Numbered from the stretch's first letter, positions 9,172 through 19,205 are shown. The stretch: 64,000 nucleotides of DNA from Aeriscardovia sp. (GCA_017965665.1 JAGCPN010000006.1:1-64000), one strand, 5' to 3'. Notes: a model not told the origin generated them from the sequence alone. A program made the numbers and translations.

Positions 9172-11136
9172 GTGACAGATTTGAGCAGTCTCCCTCCACA
9201 ATCTGAAAGTGGCAGGACTGAATTTGGATCTGGTGGTGACTCCAAACTCCTCTTTGAGGCCGACTGGTGTGCCGACGGTTACCCTTCCATAACGCGGGTG
9301 GATAGCTCCGGCCTTGTGGAAACCAGCACGCGTGGCATTGGCGAAATACCCAAGTTCATGACGATTTATTCGCTCTACCGCAGCCGCGCTGAAAGGATGG
9401 CCGACAGGCCCCTTTACACTTTCCGCTCGAAAGACAACCCCAACAAATGGCTGACAAAGACCGCGGCCGAGACCCTGGAGGACATAAGGAAGATGTCCAA
9501 AGGGTTTATGGGGATGGGCCTGAAGCATGGAGAGTGCGTAGCCTTAATGTGTTCCACCTGCTACGAGTGGAATGTGGTGGACGCCGGGGTCATGTCCATA
9601 GGAGGAGTGCTCGCCACGATATACGACACCGATTCGCCCAGGCAGATGAAAGCGATTGTGGAAAACTCCGGGGCGAAGGTGCTGATAGTCGGGACGCGGG
9701 AAATGAAGTCCAAAGCCGAGCTGGCGGGGCTGGGGGAAAAGTGCAGGGTGCTGTGCATAGAGGAAGGCGCCCTGGAGGCCGTCATGGCCTACGCATCTGC
9801 GGTAAAAGACGAAGATCTCAACCGGAGGATTGATGCGGTCAAAAAGACCGATCTGTGCTCCATCGTCTACACTTCCGGATCCACTTCGGCTCCGAAGGGC
9901 GTGGAAATAACTCACGAGAACTTCTGCGCCGCGGCCTCCAACCTCGCGGCCTACCTTCCCAGCATCCTCGCCGACCCCAAGGGATCGGCTCTGCTCTTCC
10001 TGCCGATGGCGCACGTGTTTGCCAGGACCATAAACTACATGTGCGTATTTTCGAGGATAAGGGCATACATCTCCAGCAACTTTAAGAACCTCGTCTCCGA
10101 CCTGCAGTACTCCAAGCCAACCGCCATGATCGGAGTGCCCAGAGTCTATGAGAAGCTCTACAACGCCGTGAGCCAGAACGCCGGCATGGGATGGAAAGGC
10201 CGGGTCTTTGCGATGTCGGTAAAGACCGCCAGGGCGTACATGCAGGAAATAAACAAGAGGGGCAAACCCCGCCTCTACACTTCTGTTCTTCGCACCGCCT
10301 TCGACACTTCCATCTATTCCAGGCTTCGCGAACTTTTAGGCGGGAGGGCCAAATGGCTGGTGTGCGGGGGCGCACCTCTGGATCCCAGCCTTTTGGCCTT
10401 TTACAGGGGTGCCGGAATACCCGTCTACGAGGGGTACGGACTGACCGAGACCACCGCCCCCTGCGCCTTTTCCCCCCTGGGCCTTCCCTACAGGCACGGG
10501 AGTGTGGGGATAGCTTTTCCGGGGGCGACTTTGAGATGCAGCGAAGATGGCGAAATCGAAGTAAAGGGGGACTCGGTATTCACCAGGTATCACAACAACG
10601 AGGAAGCGACCAAAGAAGCTTTTAGCAAGGACGGTTGGTGCCTGACAGGGGATCTGGGATACATCGACGATCAGGGATTTTTGTACGTCACAGGACGCAA
10701 GAAGAACCTCATCATAACGGCAGGCGGCAAAAACGTGGCTCCGGAGGGCATGGAAAAAGAGATAGAGAGGTGCCCCCTGGTCTCCCAGGCCGTAGTCCTG
10801 GGCGACCAGCGCCCCTTCGTATCCGCCCTCATGACTTTAGACGAGCAGGCGTTGCGTCTCTGGCTGCGCTCTCAAAAACTGGACGATGCGATGAGCCTGG
10901 AGGAGGCCTGCACCAATCCGGCCGTCAGAATGGAAATACAAAAATACGTAGACGAGGCCAACAAGGGAGAATCCCAGGCCGAATCAGTGCGCAAATTCAT
11001 AATCCTGCCCGAAGACTTTACGCAGGAAAATGGGCTCCTCACCCCTTCCATGAAGATAATCCGAAAAAAGGTTATGGACAGGTACAGCGATCTGCTGAAC
11101 AAGGAGATGTACGCGCCGCGCAAGGGTGCGCTTTAA
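9172..11136 (+). CDS. fadD: Long-chain fatty acid-CoA ligase (AMP-forming)
   Basis: 654 residues of the ANL adenylating family, which activates fatty acids through an acyl-AMP to acyl-CoA. Visible motifs: the P-loop-like YTSGSTSAPKGVEITH (near residue 230), GYGLTETTAP (near 420), TGDLGYIDDQGFLYVTGRKK (near 490) and the C-terminal GKNVAPEGMEKEIE carrying the usual catalytic-domain hinge. The GTG start follows GGAAGG. In organisms without beta-oxidation such enzymes recycle or import fatty acids for phospholipid synthesis. It is transcribed alone and ends only 4 nt from the convergent era stop, with no terminator between. Confidence 0.93.
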   Translation: MTDLSSLPPQSESGRTEFGSGGDSKLLFEADWCADGYPSITRVDSSGLVETSTRGIGEIPKFMTIYSLYRSRAERMADRPLYTFRSKDNPNKWLTKTAAETLEDIRKMSKGFMGMGLKHGECVALMCSTCYEWNVVDAGVMSIGGVLATIYDTDSPRQMKAIVENSGAKVLIVGTREMKSKAELAGLGEKCRVLCIEEGALEAVMAYASAVKDEDLNRRIDAVKKTDLCSIVYTSGSTSAPKGVEITHENFCAAASNLAAYLPSILADPKGSALLFLPMAHVFARTINYMCVFSRIRAYISSNFKNLVSDLQYSKPTAMIGVPRVYEKLYNAVSQNAGMGWKGRVFAMSVKTARAYMQEINKRGKPRLYTSVLRTAFDTSIYSRLRELLGGRAKWLVCGGAPLDPSLLAFYRGAGIPVYEGYGLTETTAPCAFSPLGLPYRHGSVGIAFPGATLRCSEDGEIEVKGDSVFTRYHNNEEATKEAFSKDGWCLTGDLGYIDDQGFLYVTGRKKNLIITAGGKNVAPEGMEKEIERCPLVSQAVVLGDQRPFVSALMTLDEQALRLWLRSQKLDDAMSLEEACTNPAVRMEIQKYVDEANKGESQAESVRKFIILPEDFTQENGLLTPSMKIIRKKVMDRYSDLLNKEMYAPRKGAL

Positions 11137-11140
11137 AAGG

Positions 11141-12043
11141 TCAGTAGTATCCGAAAAAGTCCAGCTTCTTAGGATCTTTCTGCCAGTCTTTTGCCACTTT
11201 CACTTCAAACTTCATGGAGGGGTTCCCTCCCAGCAGCCGCTTTAAATCCGGAAGGGCGTCTTTGCGCACCCGGCTCAGAACCGATCCGCCTTTGCCTATC
11301 ACAATCCCTTTCTGGCTTTCCTTTTCCACATACACCTTGAAAAGCAGCTCTCTCTCCCCCGCCCTTTCGCATCTGACCACCAGAGAATGGGGGAGCTCGT
11401 CTCGCAGGAGCGGGAGGAAGGCCGAGCGGACGATTTCAGAGGCGGACTTTTCCACGCTCTCTTCCTCCTCCTGCGGTCCGTAAAGCGCGGGTCCGGCGGG
11501 GAGAAGAGAAGAGATGAGATCTTCCAATTTTTCCATGTGGTAGTGGGTGAAGGAGGAGACGGCCAGCACCTTTGTGAAGTTTGCGGCCCCTTCGACTGCT
11601 TTCATCTTTTCCTCGAGTTTTTCCCTGTCCGCCGCATCGGCCTTGGTCACCACGGCTACGACCGGGATCTGCCACTCACTCACCCCCTCCTTTCTCTTTG
11701 AAAGCAAGGAGTGGAGGTTTGCAATTATTCGCCTGTCCCCCTTGCCCAGCTCCTCGTCTGCGGGAGTGAGGAAGAGGGCCATGTCCGCCGAGGCGACGGA
11801 TCTTAAAGCTTCCCCGTTGAGCCTCTCTCCCAGGAGGGTGCGGGGCTTGCCTATCCCGGGAGTGTCTACGAGGACGGCCTGGCAGGAGGGGAGGTGCAAA
11901 ATATAGCGGGATTCGCCTCGGGTCGTCTGCGGGAAGCTGGAAGAGAGGGCCACCTTTTTTCCCACGAGAGAATTTATGAGCGTGGACTTGCCGCTGTTGG
12001 GCCTCCCCACTATTGCGCAGAACCCTGAAGTAAAATCAGTCAT
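11141..12043 (-). CDS. era: GTPase Era
   Basis: 300 residues. G1 GRPNSGKST near residue 14, DTPGIGKP (G3) near 59, TKAD (G4) near 133, then a C-terminal KH RNA-binding domain with GKGGSVLSRVRKDA. Era binds the 3' end of 16S rRNA and checks 30S maturation. Its start overlaps the end of corC by 8 nt, so it is the last gene of the HIT-ybeY-corC-era run. Confidence 0.95.
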   Translation of the reverse strand: MTDFTSGFCAIVGRPNSGKSTLINSLVGKKVALSSSFPQTTRGESRYILHLPSCQAVLVDTPGIGKPRTLLGERLNGEALRSVASADMALFLTPADEELGKGDRRIIANLHSLLSKRKEGVSEWQIPVVAVVTKADAADREKLEEKMKAVEGAANFTKVLAVSSFTHYHMEKLEDLISSLLPAGPALYGPQEEEESVEKSASEIVRSAFLPLLRDELPHSLVVRCERAGERELLFKVYVEKESQKGIVIGKGGSVLSRVRKDALPDLKRLLGGNPSMKFEVKVAKDWQKDPKKLDFFGYY

Positions 12044-13352
12044 CTTCTCCTTCTTCCTCCTCTACGGGCTTTGCCACGATATTGGGCATCTTCCTGCTCT
12101 TCCCGGCGGCGGCGTAGAGGATGAGGCCGTGGGTCACCACCTGTTCGTTTACTTTCGGAATGTGCCCCAAAAGCTTGGTCAAAAGGCCGTAGACAGTGTC
12201 GACGTCGTCTTCCTGAAAGTCTATTTCAAACATCTCTTCCAGATCCGATATCGGCGTCCTGGCCGGCATGTTCCAGGCGGAGCCGATCTTTACCGGAAGA
12301 TCGTGCCGTGATTTGTCGTGCTCGTCGACCAGGTCGCCCACTATCTGCTCTATAACGTCTTTCATGCTCACCAGTCCCGCGATCCCGCCGTACTCGTCCA
12401 CTACTACGCTGAAGTGCTGGTTTTTATCCTGCATCTGGTGGAACAGGTCGTCTACCGGTTTGCTCTCAGGCACAAGGAAGGGTTCTCTGACCAGGCTGAG
12501 CACCCCTTCTTTTTCCGAGACCGACCCCAAGGTCGTGGCATAAATTACGTCCTTCAAGTACAGCACCCCCAAAAGGTCGTCAATGTCTTCCCCTATCACA
12601 GGGATCTTTCCGAACCCCGTCTTTGAAAAGAGCCTGATGGCGTCGGATATGGAGGCCTCCCTTTTTATGCAAACTATATCCGTGCGGGGGACCATGATTT
12701 CGCGGGTGAGGGTGTCGGAAAGGGTGACAATGTTTTTGAGCATCTCCCCCGCCGAGGCGTCCAGGTTGGTGGCTTCGGCGATCCTGGCCACCATCTCCTT
12801 GCCCTGGTCTATCCTCACCTGTTCCAGTTCCTCTTCGTCTTCCTCATCTTTGTGCTTTTCCGAAAAAGCTTTGCCCCGGGGTACCAGGCATACCAGAAGC
12901 ATCATCAGCCCGCAGTGGCGCATCATGGTCTGCAGAGGCTTGTCGCTAGATATTACGGGTCGCAGGAACGCCGAAAGGATAGCGATGCAGATCGCTCCTA
13001 TAAAACCTACCAGGGCTCCGAACCAGAGCCTGTCTACAAATTGGATCGCCAGAAGGGAGAGGCCGACGCCGGAAAAGATGTTCATAATCACCCTCCAAAA
13101 GGAGGCCGCCGAGGCGGTGAGGGACCTCTTATGAATCAGGTGCTGGACTTTCTTGAGTTTTTTTAGTTTTTTGGCCCTCTCAAACTGAGTGAGGTTGGGA
13201 TCGGTCTGGGTGTTGAAGGAAAAGTTGTTGACGGAAGTCCTCGTAATCTGCATTACGGCGGCCTCCTGGGCCGCCAAGACTAAGGACGACCAGACGAAGC
13301 AAACTGTGAAAAAGCTGCAGGCTGCTATGAAAACTATGTGAAGCGGACTCAT
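12036..13352 (-). CDS. CBS-domain membrane protein of the CorC/HlyC family
   Basis: 438 residues. An N-terminal membrane (DUF21/CNNM-type) part with hydrophobic segments near 5-27, 85-110 and 113-150 is followed by a CBS pair (MVPRTDIVCI near 220, through DEYGGIAGLVSMKDVIEQIVGDL near 320) and a C-terminal CorC_HlyC transporter-associated domain ending in an acidic tail. The family is linked to Mg2+/Co2+ efflux in some bacteria. The region between membrane part and CBS pair is Glu-rich. The gene lies between the 120-residue unknown gene and era; its leader (13353-13503, 151 nt) shows no obvious promoter or terminator. Confidence 0.88.
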   Translation of the reverse strand: MSPLHIVFIAACSFFTVCFVWSSLVLAAQEAAVMQITRTSVNNFSFNTQTDPNLTQFERAKKLKKLKKVQHLIHKRSLTASAASFWRVIMNIFSGVGLSLLAIQFVDRLWFGALVGFIGAICIAILSAFLRPVISSDKPLQTMMRHCGLMMLLVCLVPRGKAFSEKHKDEEDEEELEQVRIDQGKEMVARIAEATNLDASAGEMLKNIVTLSDTLTREIMVPRTDIVCIKREASISDAIRLFSKTGFGKIPVIGEDIDDLLGVLYLKDVIYATTLGSVSEKEGVLSLVREPFLVPESKPVDDLFHQMQDKNQHFSVVVDEYGGIAGLVSMKDVIEQIVGDLVDEHDKSRHDLPVKIGSAWNMPARTPISDLEEMFEIDFQEDDVDTVYGLLTKLLGHIPKVNEQVVTHGLILYAAAGKSRKMPNIVAKPVEEEEGEDD

Positions 13353-13503
13353 AAAATCACAACCGGAGGGCGCCTGAGAAGCCGTTCTCTTGTGCGCCCC
13401 CGACTGCCGGCGGTATCCACACCTCCATGCAAAGGTAGTTTCGATCTAAAATTTTTGCCCCGGCACCCGGGTTAAACAGGCTGCGGGAGTTTTTACCCCT
13501 CTC

Positions 13504-13866
13504 TCACGCCTCCAAAGGGAGGCCCTCATAGAGCTCGGGTATGTGACGGGGATGCCTTGGCCCCAAGATCGGCGTCTCCAGGGGGCGCAAAAAGACGCAG
13601 TCGATGCACTCCGTCTTCCGCGTCAGCTCACAGCGCTTCCAGATTCCAAGATCTGCGATGCGATCGGAGCCCCGGAGCAGATCCAGCCGCTCAAATTCGG
13701 TGAGCACGGTGATGGCGCGGCGCAGCCTTTCGGTCAGGCCGAAAGAGGAAATGGCCCAGCGCCCCCCCACCATCCAGGGATAGTAGCTGGAGAGCTGCAG
13801 ACACCCTTCGTACCAGTCCACTTCCATATCGGCGTCAAAAAACGTCATTGCAAGGTATATCTTCAT
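13504..13866 (-). CDS. Unrecognised 120-residue protein between ybeY and corC
   Basis: A soluble, Trp/Tyr/Leu-rich protein with no signal peptide or membrane segment. Three Cys are grouped in the second half (CELTRKTECIDC), which could be a metal or redox site but does not match a zinc-ribbon pattern I know. It starts 15 nt after ybeY on the same strand and precedes corC by 151 nt. The start has no clear ribosome binding site, so expression may depend on coupling to ybeY. The amino-acid composition is protein-like, and the overlapping plus-strand frame is not. Function unknown. Confidence 0.6.
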   Translation of the reverse strand: MKIYLAMTFFDADMEVDWYEGCLQLSSYYPWMVGGRWAISSFGLTERLRRAITVLTEFERLDLLRGSDRIADLGIWKRCELTRKTECIDCVFLRPLETPILGPRHPRHIPELYEGLPLEA

Positions 13867-13881
13867 GCCGGTTTTGACGGG

Positions 13882-14355
13882 TCAGGATCGGATTGGCTCG
13901 GCATCGCAGACTTCGCCGTACTGGTGGCGGAAAGTAAAGAGGAGGTAGCGCTGCAGGGAAAACATCTGCCTCTGCAGCCTGTCGGTGTTGTGGTCGAATC
14001 CCAAAAGGTGGAGTATCCCGTGGATTTCTAGCAGCAGGATTTCGTCTATAGTCCTGTGACCGGTGCACCGGGCCTGGATGGAGGCCACCTGGGGGCAGAT
14101 CATGATGTCTCCCAGCATCCCCTCTTCCCCCTTGCCCGGCTTAATTTCGTCCATGGGGAAACTCAGGACGTCCGTAGGGCCCGCCAGCCCCATGTACTGC
14201 TCGTGGAGGAGGGCTATGGAGTCGGGATCGGTAAACACTATCGACAGCTCGCAGCGGGGGGAAATTTTAAGCTTTCTAAACACCCATTTGGCCGCTTCCT
14301 GAAGGGCCCCCGAGTCTACCTTCCAGCCGGATTCGTTGTTGATTTCTACCGTCAT
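13882..14355 (-). CDS. ybeY: Endoribonuclease YbeY (rRNA maturation)
   Basis: 157 residues of the UPF0054 family. The zinc motif HGxxHxxGxDH is present as HGILHLLGFDH near residue 115. The family processes and quality-controls 16S rRNA with Era. The ATG overlaps the stop of the HIT gene by one base (TAATG), so the two are coupled. In many genomes phoH precedes ybeY; here a HIT gene takes that place. Confidence 0.95.
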   Translation of the reverse strand: MTVEINNESGWKVDSGALQEAAKWVFRKLKISPRCELSIVFTDPDSIALLHEQYMGLAGPTDVLSFPMDEIKPGKGEEGMLGDIMICPQVASIQARCTGHRTIDEILLLEIHGILHLLGFDHNTDRLQRQMFSLQRYLLFTFRHQYGEVCDAEPIRS

Positions 14356-14693
14356 TACTCAGCCATGCGCTCCCCGGTCAGGACATGGGCGTGCGCGTGA
14401 AAAACGGTCTGTCCCGCATCCAAGCCGGTATTGAAAACGAGGCGGTAGGATCCGTTGTACTCTTTTCGGGCGATTTCTTGGGCGACTTCGACGATGTGAG
14501 CCAAAAGATCGGGATCGGCTGCGGCCACCTCCCCCACATCCCTGTAGTGTTTTTTGGGGATGACCAGGACGTGCACTTTCGCCACAGGGTGAAGATCTTT
14601 AAAGGCCAGCACCCGATCGTCCTCATAAACCTTTTGGGAGGGAATCTCCCCCGCCGCTATCTTGCAGAAAACGCAGTCTTTTTCGCTCTCCAT
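14355..14693 (-). CDS. HIT-family nucleotide-binding hydrolase (HinT-like)
   Basis: 112 residues. The His triad is at His99, His101 and His103 (HAHAH), and the N-terminal CVFC pair (Cys7, Cys10) is typical of HinT proteins, purine nucleoside phosphoramidases that also clear aminoacyl-adenylates. The start is preceded by GGGAGA. First gene of the ybeY-corC-era run, reading away from tRNA-Leu, with AT-rich -10-like sequence (TACAAT, TATATA) just upstream. Confidence 0.92.
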   Translation of the reverse strand: MESEKDCVFCKIAAGEIPSQKVYEDDRVLAFKDLHPVAKVHVLVIPKKHYRDVGEVAAADPDLLAHIVEVAQEIARKEYNGSYRLVFNTGLDAGQTVFHAHAHVLTGERMAE

Positions 14694-14736
14694 AAATTCT
14701 CCCGGGACGGTATCTATATAAATTATTGTACCGAGC

Positions 14737-14765
14737 TTACCTCTCTGCGAGATGCGTGCTAGAAT
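14737..14765 (+). promoter_or_regulatory. Promoter of tRNA-Leu(GAG)
   Basis: TTACCT at 14737-14742, a 17-nt spacer, TAGAAT at 14760-14765, ending 9 nt before the tRNA. Fits a housekeeping promoter for a stable RNA. Confidence 0.6.
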
Positions 14766-14774
14766 GATAGCGCT

Positions 14775-14862
14775 GTCCGGGTGGCGGAATGGTAGACGCG
14801 CTAGCTTGAGGTGCTAGTGACCAACTATACCGGTCGTGCGGGTTCAACTCCCGCTCCGGACA
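14775..14862 (+). tRNA. tRNA-Leu (anticodon GAG)
   Basis: 88 nt with a 7-bp acceptor stem (GTCCGGG with TCCGGAC), anticodon stem CTAGC/GCTAG around loop TTGAGGT giving anticodon GAG, a long class II variable arm and a T arm with GTTCAAC. No CCA is encoded. A T-run follows directly and probably ends the transcript. Confidence 0.95.
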
Positions 14863-14954
14863 CTTTTTTTATATGTTTCTCCAAAACTCCCCCGTCAGCC
14901 GATCTCCCTGTACAAAAGTCTAAAATGTTTTTACAGAAAGGTCGGTGAGCGCAT

Positions 14955-16580
14955 ATGGCTTTAGAAAATACTGACGATAAATCTTTAGACAAATATGAAA
15001 AAGACCTGGCCAAACTGGGCAATTTTGAAGTGGCATCCTGCCTTGTAAAACTGGCCGAAAAAAACAGCACAAACAGCCCCGTGCTAAACGCAGGCAGGGG
15101 CAATCCGAACTGGATACAGACCGTTTCCAGGCTGGCCTTCTGCAGGCTGGTGGAATTTGGAGTTCAGGAAAGCCGCCGCACAATCAGCGGCAAAGATCTC
15201 GCCGGGTACACGCAAAAGGCGGGAATGGCCAAAAGGCTGAGGGAGTTTCTCTCCGCCTCCCCCCAAGACCTGTTCCTTTCCAAAGCGCTCGACTACGGCG
15301 AAGCGGTTTTGGGCTTTGACGCCGACACTTTCGCAAGCGAGCTTGTAAACGGGGTTTTGGGCAACGACTACCCCATGCCCAGCAGAATTTTGGAGTGCAC
15401 CCAGACCGTCATCAACCACTACCTGGCCTCCATTCTCTATGCGGGGCACGATGTCAAAAAGCTCACGGCGACAACGCAGCTCTTCCCGACCGAGGGCGCC
15501 ACGGCCGCCATAGCCTACATCTTCAATTCCCTCAAAGAAAACCACCTCATCGCCCCCGGGGACAAGATCATCCTCAACACCCCCATTTTCTCCCCCTACC
15601 TGGCCATCCCTCAGTTAAACGACTACAGGCTTAAGACGATAGATCTGAAGTCCATAGAATCCGACCACTGGCAGCTGAAGGCCGAGGCTGTGGAAGCTTT
15701 AAACGATTCCGAAGTCAAAGCCCTTATACTCGTCAATCCCTCCAATCCGGGATCCGTGGCGCTTTCGGGGCCCACCCTGGAGGCCCTCAAAGACGCGGTG
15801 AAGAAGAACCCGAAGCTCATGGTGATAACCGACGACGTCTACAGCACTTTCGCTTCGGAGTTCCGCAGCGTCTACAGCGTCATCCCCTTCAACACCCTCC
15901 TCGTCTACTCCTACTCCAAACTCTACGGAGTGACCGGCTGGAGGCTGGGGGTGCTGGGAATAAACGAGGAAAACGTCTTCGATTCCCTCATCTCCCAGCT
16001 CCCCAAGGGGCAGAAGGCGGAAGTGGACAGGCGCTACGGCCACGACTCCATGGATCCGGAAAATATGAAGTTTATAGACAGGATCGTGGCAGACAGCCGC
16101 TCTATCGGCCTCTACCACACGGCCGGCCTCTCCACCCCCCAGCAGATTATGGAGGACCTCTTCTCTCTGGCCCACCTTGTCAACACCGCCCAAGGCGAAA
16201 AGGACTACTACATAGGGGAAGCGTGCGATCTGGTGGATGCCAGGTACGCCTCCCTGAACAAGGCCCTCGGCATAGAGGACTTCAACAACTCCCGCAACAC
16301 CAAGTACTACTCCCTGGTGGACGTGTACGCCATAGCCGAAAAGCACTACGGCAAGGAATTTGCCACCTGGCTGGCCACCCATTTTGACAGGCTGGACTTC
16401 CTCTACAAGCTCGCCTCCCGCTACGGAGTGGTGCTGATGGACGGGGTGGGCTTCGGCTCTAACAGGGGGATAGTCAGGGTGTCGGAGGCGAACCTTCCTG
16501 ACGCCGCCTATCCGCAGATAGGGGACAAAGTCAGAAAGCTGCTCGAGGATTATTTCGAGAGCTGGCAAAAGGAAAAGTAG
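14955..16580 (+). CDS. aspD: Aspartate 4-decarboxylase / aspartate aminotransferase (AspD family)
   Basis: 541 residues of PLP-dependent fold type I, long enough for the AspD family (about 530-550) rather than the ~400-residue aminotransferases. Signatures: AGRGNPNW near residue 47, NPSNPGS near 258, TDDVY near 293 and the PLP lysine in SYSKLYGVTGWRLG near 330. Family members release the beta-carboxyl of aspartate to give alanine and CO2, often paired with an Asp/Ala antiporter (aspT) that generates proton motive force. No aspT is seen here. The start follows GGTGAG. It lies just before xfp in the fermentation block. Confidence 0.9.
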   Translation: MALENTDDKSLDKYEKDLAKLGNFEVASCLVKLAEKNSTNSPVLNAGRGNPNWIQTVSRLAFCRLVEFGVQESRRTISGKDLAGYTQKAGMAKRLREFLSASPQDLFLSKALDYGEAVLGFDADTFASELVNGVLGNDYPMPSRILECTQTVINHYLASILYAGHDVKKLTATTQLFPTEGATAAIAYIFNSLKENHLIAPGDKIILNTPIFSPYLAIPQLNDYRLKTIDLKSIESDHWQLKAEAVEALNDSEVKALILVNPSNPGSVALSGPTLEALKDAVKKNPKLMVITDDVYSTFASEFRSVYSVIPFNTLLVYSYSKLYGVTGWRLGVLGINEENVFDSLISQLPKGQKAEVDRRYGHDSMDPENMKFIDRIVADSRSIGLYHTAGLSTPQQIMEDLFSLAHLVNTAQGEKDYYIGEACDLVDARYASLNKALGIEDFNNSRNTKYYSLVDVYAIAEKHYGKEFATWLATHFDRLDFLYKLASRYGVVLMDGVGFGSNRGIVRVSEANLPDAAYPQIGDKVRKLLEDYFESWQKEK

Positions 16581-16603
16581 AGCTTTCGGGAAGAGGGAGA
16601 ATT

Positions 16604-16609
16604 TATAAT
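16604..16609 (+). promoter_or_regulatory. -10 element of xfp
   Basis: A perfect TATAAT 49 nt before the xfp start, with no strong -35. Together with the strong ribosome binding site AAAAAGGAAC this suggests high expression, as expected for phosphoketolase. Confidence 0.55.
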
Positions 16610-16657
16610 AATAGACGGATTCTCTTTTTATCCAATTAAGAAAAAGGAACGTTTATT

Positions 16658-19129
16658 ATGGATTCTCTTCTCGGGACCCCATGGGTAAAGGATGGATCGG
16701 GCAGCGGTTCATTCGAAGACGTGGACAGGTATTTCAGGGCTGCAAATTACATGTCTGTAGGACAGATTTACCTGAAGTCCAATCCCCTCATGAGGGAGCC
16801 TTTCACGCAGGACGACGTCAAGCAGAGGCTTGTGGGGCACTGGGGCACCACCCCCGGCCTGAACTTCCTATTCGGCCATGTAAACAGGCTCATTAAAGAT
16901 CACAAGCAAAACACCGTGTTTATCATGGGCCCGGGCCACGGCGGCCCGGCGGGAAGAGTTCAGTCCTTCATAGACGGCTCTTACCGCCATGTGCATCCCG
17001 AAATGCCTGCGGGAGAGGCGGGGCTGGAGAGATTCTTCCGCCAGTTCTCCTGGCCCGGAGGGGATCCCTCCCACTTCGGACCTGAAATCCCGGGCAGCAT
17101 GCACGAGGGAGGAGAGCTGGGATACAGCCTCAGCCACGCCTACGGCGCCGCCCTCGACAACCCCAGCCTCCTGACCGTGTGCGTAGTGGGAGACGGGGAG
17201 GCCGAGACGGGGGCCCTGGCCACCAGCTGGTGGGCCAACAAGTTCATGAACCCCAAGACGGACGGGATGGTCCTGCCCATCCTCCACCTCAACGGCTACA
17301 AGATCGCCAACCCCTCCATCCTTTCCAGAATCAGCCCCGAAGACAGGGCCGACTTCTTCAGGGGCATGGGCTACGACCCCCACGAGTTTGTGGCAGGCTA
17401 CGACGGGGAAGACATGATGAGCATCCACTCCCGCTTCCACTCCCTGCTCGAAGAAGTCTTCGCCAGGATCTGCGACATAAAGGCTTCCGGCTCCGCTTCC
17501 GAGCGCTACCCCCTGATAATCTTCAAGACCCCCAAGGGCTGGACGGGCCCGAAGTTCGTGGACGGCAAGAAAGTGGAAGGCACTTTCAGGGCCCATCAGG
17601 TTCCCCTCACCAAGCCCAAGGAGGACGAGGGGCAATTTGAGTTGCTCAAAGAGTGGCTCGAATCCTACAGGCCTCAGGAACTCTTCGATTCGGAAGGCAA
17701 CCTGAGAGAAGACGTGCGCGCGTGCATCCCCGAAGGGGATCTTCGCCTCGGGTTCAACCCCAACACCAACAGGGGAGATGAAAAGCTCGACCTTCCTGAA
17801 ATCGACAACTACGAAGTGGCCGGCGTAAAGAACTTCGGCCACGGCTGGGGCAGGGTGGAAGCCACCAGGGTGCTGGGCTCATATATCCGCGACATAATCC
17901 GCCGCAACCCCGGAATCTTCCGCCTCTTCGGACCCGACGAGACCGCCTCCAACAGGCTGAACGCCGTTTATGAAGTGACGGGCAAGCAGTGGAACGGCCT
18001 GTACGAAGACGAGCAGGTGGACGAATCTATGGGGACCTCCGGCGCCGTCATAGAGCAGCTAAGCGAGCACCAGATGGAGGGCATGCTGGAGGGCTACATC
18101 CTCACCGGCAGAAACGGCATGTGGAGCTCCTACGAGTCCTTTGCGCACGTGGTAGATTCCATGCTCAACCAGCACGCCAAGTGGCTAGAGCAGATAAAGA
18201 AGATAGCCTGGAGAAAGCCCCTCGCCTCCCTCAACCTCATCCTTTCCTCCCACGTCTGGAGGCAGGATCACAACGGCTTCACCCATCAGGACCCCGGCAT
18301 CATCGACATTTTCCTGAACAAGAACTTCAACAACGACCACGTGGTGAACGTCTACTTTGCGGTAGATCCCAACACCCTCCTCGCCATAGCCGAGAAGTCC
18401 TTCAAGTCCGAAAACAAGATAAACGCCATCGTCGCCGGCAAGCAGCTCAACTTCTGCTACCTGACCATGGAAGAAGCCAAAGCCGAAGTCGCCAAGGGCC
18501 TCGGGGAGTGGAAGTGGGCTTCCAACTGCCAAAAGGGAGAAGAAGAGATAGTCCTGGCCTGCGCGGGAGACATCCCCACCCAGGAGATTCTGGCCGCCAG
18601 CTGCATCCTCAATGCCGAAGGCGTCAAGTACAGGGTGGTAAACATCCTGGATCTTTTGAAGATACAGAACTGCGAGGAGAACGACGAGGCCATAAGCGAC
18701 GAGGAGTTCAAGGAGATCTTCTCCGAAGACAAGCCCGTCCTCTTCGCCTATCACTCCTATCCCAGGGAGATTTACTCCCTCATTCACGGCCGCCCCGGAT
18801 GCGGCAACTGGAAGGTCATGGGCTACAGCGAGCGCGGCTCCATCACCACCCCCTTCGACATGCTCAGATCCAACGACATGGATCGCTATCACCTGGCGGC
18901 TCTCGCCCTCGAAATGGTCGGAGGCGAAAAGAAGGAAGGCATAGCCAGGCTCGAGGCCAAGAGGCAGGAGGCCTGGGAGTTTGCCAAGGCCAACGGCTTT
19001 GACATCGACGACTACGCCAACTGGCACTGGGGCGAAGTGAAAGAATCCGATCTCGTGGGCATGGGCTCTTCCATATCTCACGAGCACGGATCTGCGGCCC
19101 AGGGCAAAGCGGATTCTTCACAAAAGTAG
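16658..19129 (+). CDS. xfp: Fructose-6-phosphate / xylulose-5-phosphate phosphoketolase
   Basis: 823 residues, the full length of the bifidobacterial enzyme (about 825). It cleaves fructose-6-P to erythrose-4-P and xylulose-5-P to glyceraldehyde-3-P, each yielding acetyl phosphate. Family signatures are clear: [10 protein letters not shown] near residue 63, GPGHGGPAG near 90, the TPP-binding [15 protein letters not shown] near 178 and [18 protein letters not shown] near 530. It sits between aspD and pta-ackA, which use its acetyl phosphate. A terminator follows, so it is a single-gene unit. This is the key marker for a bifid shunt in this organism. Confidence 0.98.
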   Translation: MDSLLGTPWVKDGSGSGSFEDVDRYFRAANYMSVGQIYLKSNPLMREPFTQDDVKQRLVGHWGTTPGLNFLFGHVNRLIKDHKQNTVFIMGPGHGGPAGRVQSFIDGSYRHVHPEMPAGEAGLERFFRQFSWPGGDPSHFGPEIPGSMHEGGELGYSLSHAYGAALDNPSLLTVCVVGDGEAETGALATSWWANKFMNPKTDGMVLPILHLNGYKIANPSILSRISPEDRADFFRGMGYDPHEFVAGYDGEDMMSIHSRFHSLLEEVFARICDIKASGSASERYPLIIFKTPKGWTGPKFVDGKKVEGTFRAHQVPLTKPKEDEGQFELLKEWLESYRPQELFDSEGNLREDVRACIPEGDLRLGFNPNTNRGDEKLDLPEIDNYEVAGVKNFGHGWGRVEATRVLGSYIRDIIRRNPGIFRLFGPDETASNRLNAVYEVTGKQWNGLYEDEQVDESMGTSGAVIEQLSEHQMEGMLEGYILTGRNGMWSSYESFAHVVDSMLNQHAKWLEQIKKIAWRKPLASLNLILSSHVWRQDHNGFTHQDPGIIDIFLNKNFNNDHVVNVYFAVDPNTLLAIAEKSFKSENKINAIVAGKQLNFCYLTMEEAKAEVAKGLGEWKWASNCQKGEEEIVLACAGDIPTQEILAASCILNAEGVKYRVVNILDLLKIQNCEENDEAISDEEFKEIFSEDKPVLFAYHSYPREIYSLIHGRPGCGNWKVMGYSERGSITTPFDMLRSNDMDRYHLAALALEMVGGEKKEGIARLEAKRQEAWEFAKANGFDIDDYANWHWGEVKESDLVGMGSSISHEHGSAAQGKADSSQK

Positions 19130-19143
19130 CTGATGTGTGAAGC

Positions 19144-19170
19144 GGGCCCGGAAGTATCCGGGCTTTTGCT
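19144..19170 (+). terminator. Terminator after xfp
   Basis: Stem GCCCGG/CCGGGC with a six-base loop, followed by TTTTGCTTTG. Its T-rich tail merges with the -35 region of pta. Confidence 0.8.
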
Positions 19171-19198
19171 TTGTCTTTTAATTCCTTCATGCTAGACA
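19171..19198 (+). promoter_or_regulatory. Candidate promoter of pta with little or no leader
   Basis: TTGTCT at 19171-19176, a 16-nt spacer and TAGACA at 19193-19198. The pta ATG begins 8 nt after the -10 ends, so transcription would start at or next to the A of ATG, a leaderless mRNA. There is no ribosome binding site before this ATG, which agrees. Confidence 0.35.
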
Positions 19199-19205
19199 TA
19201 CATAT

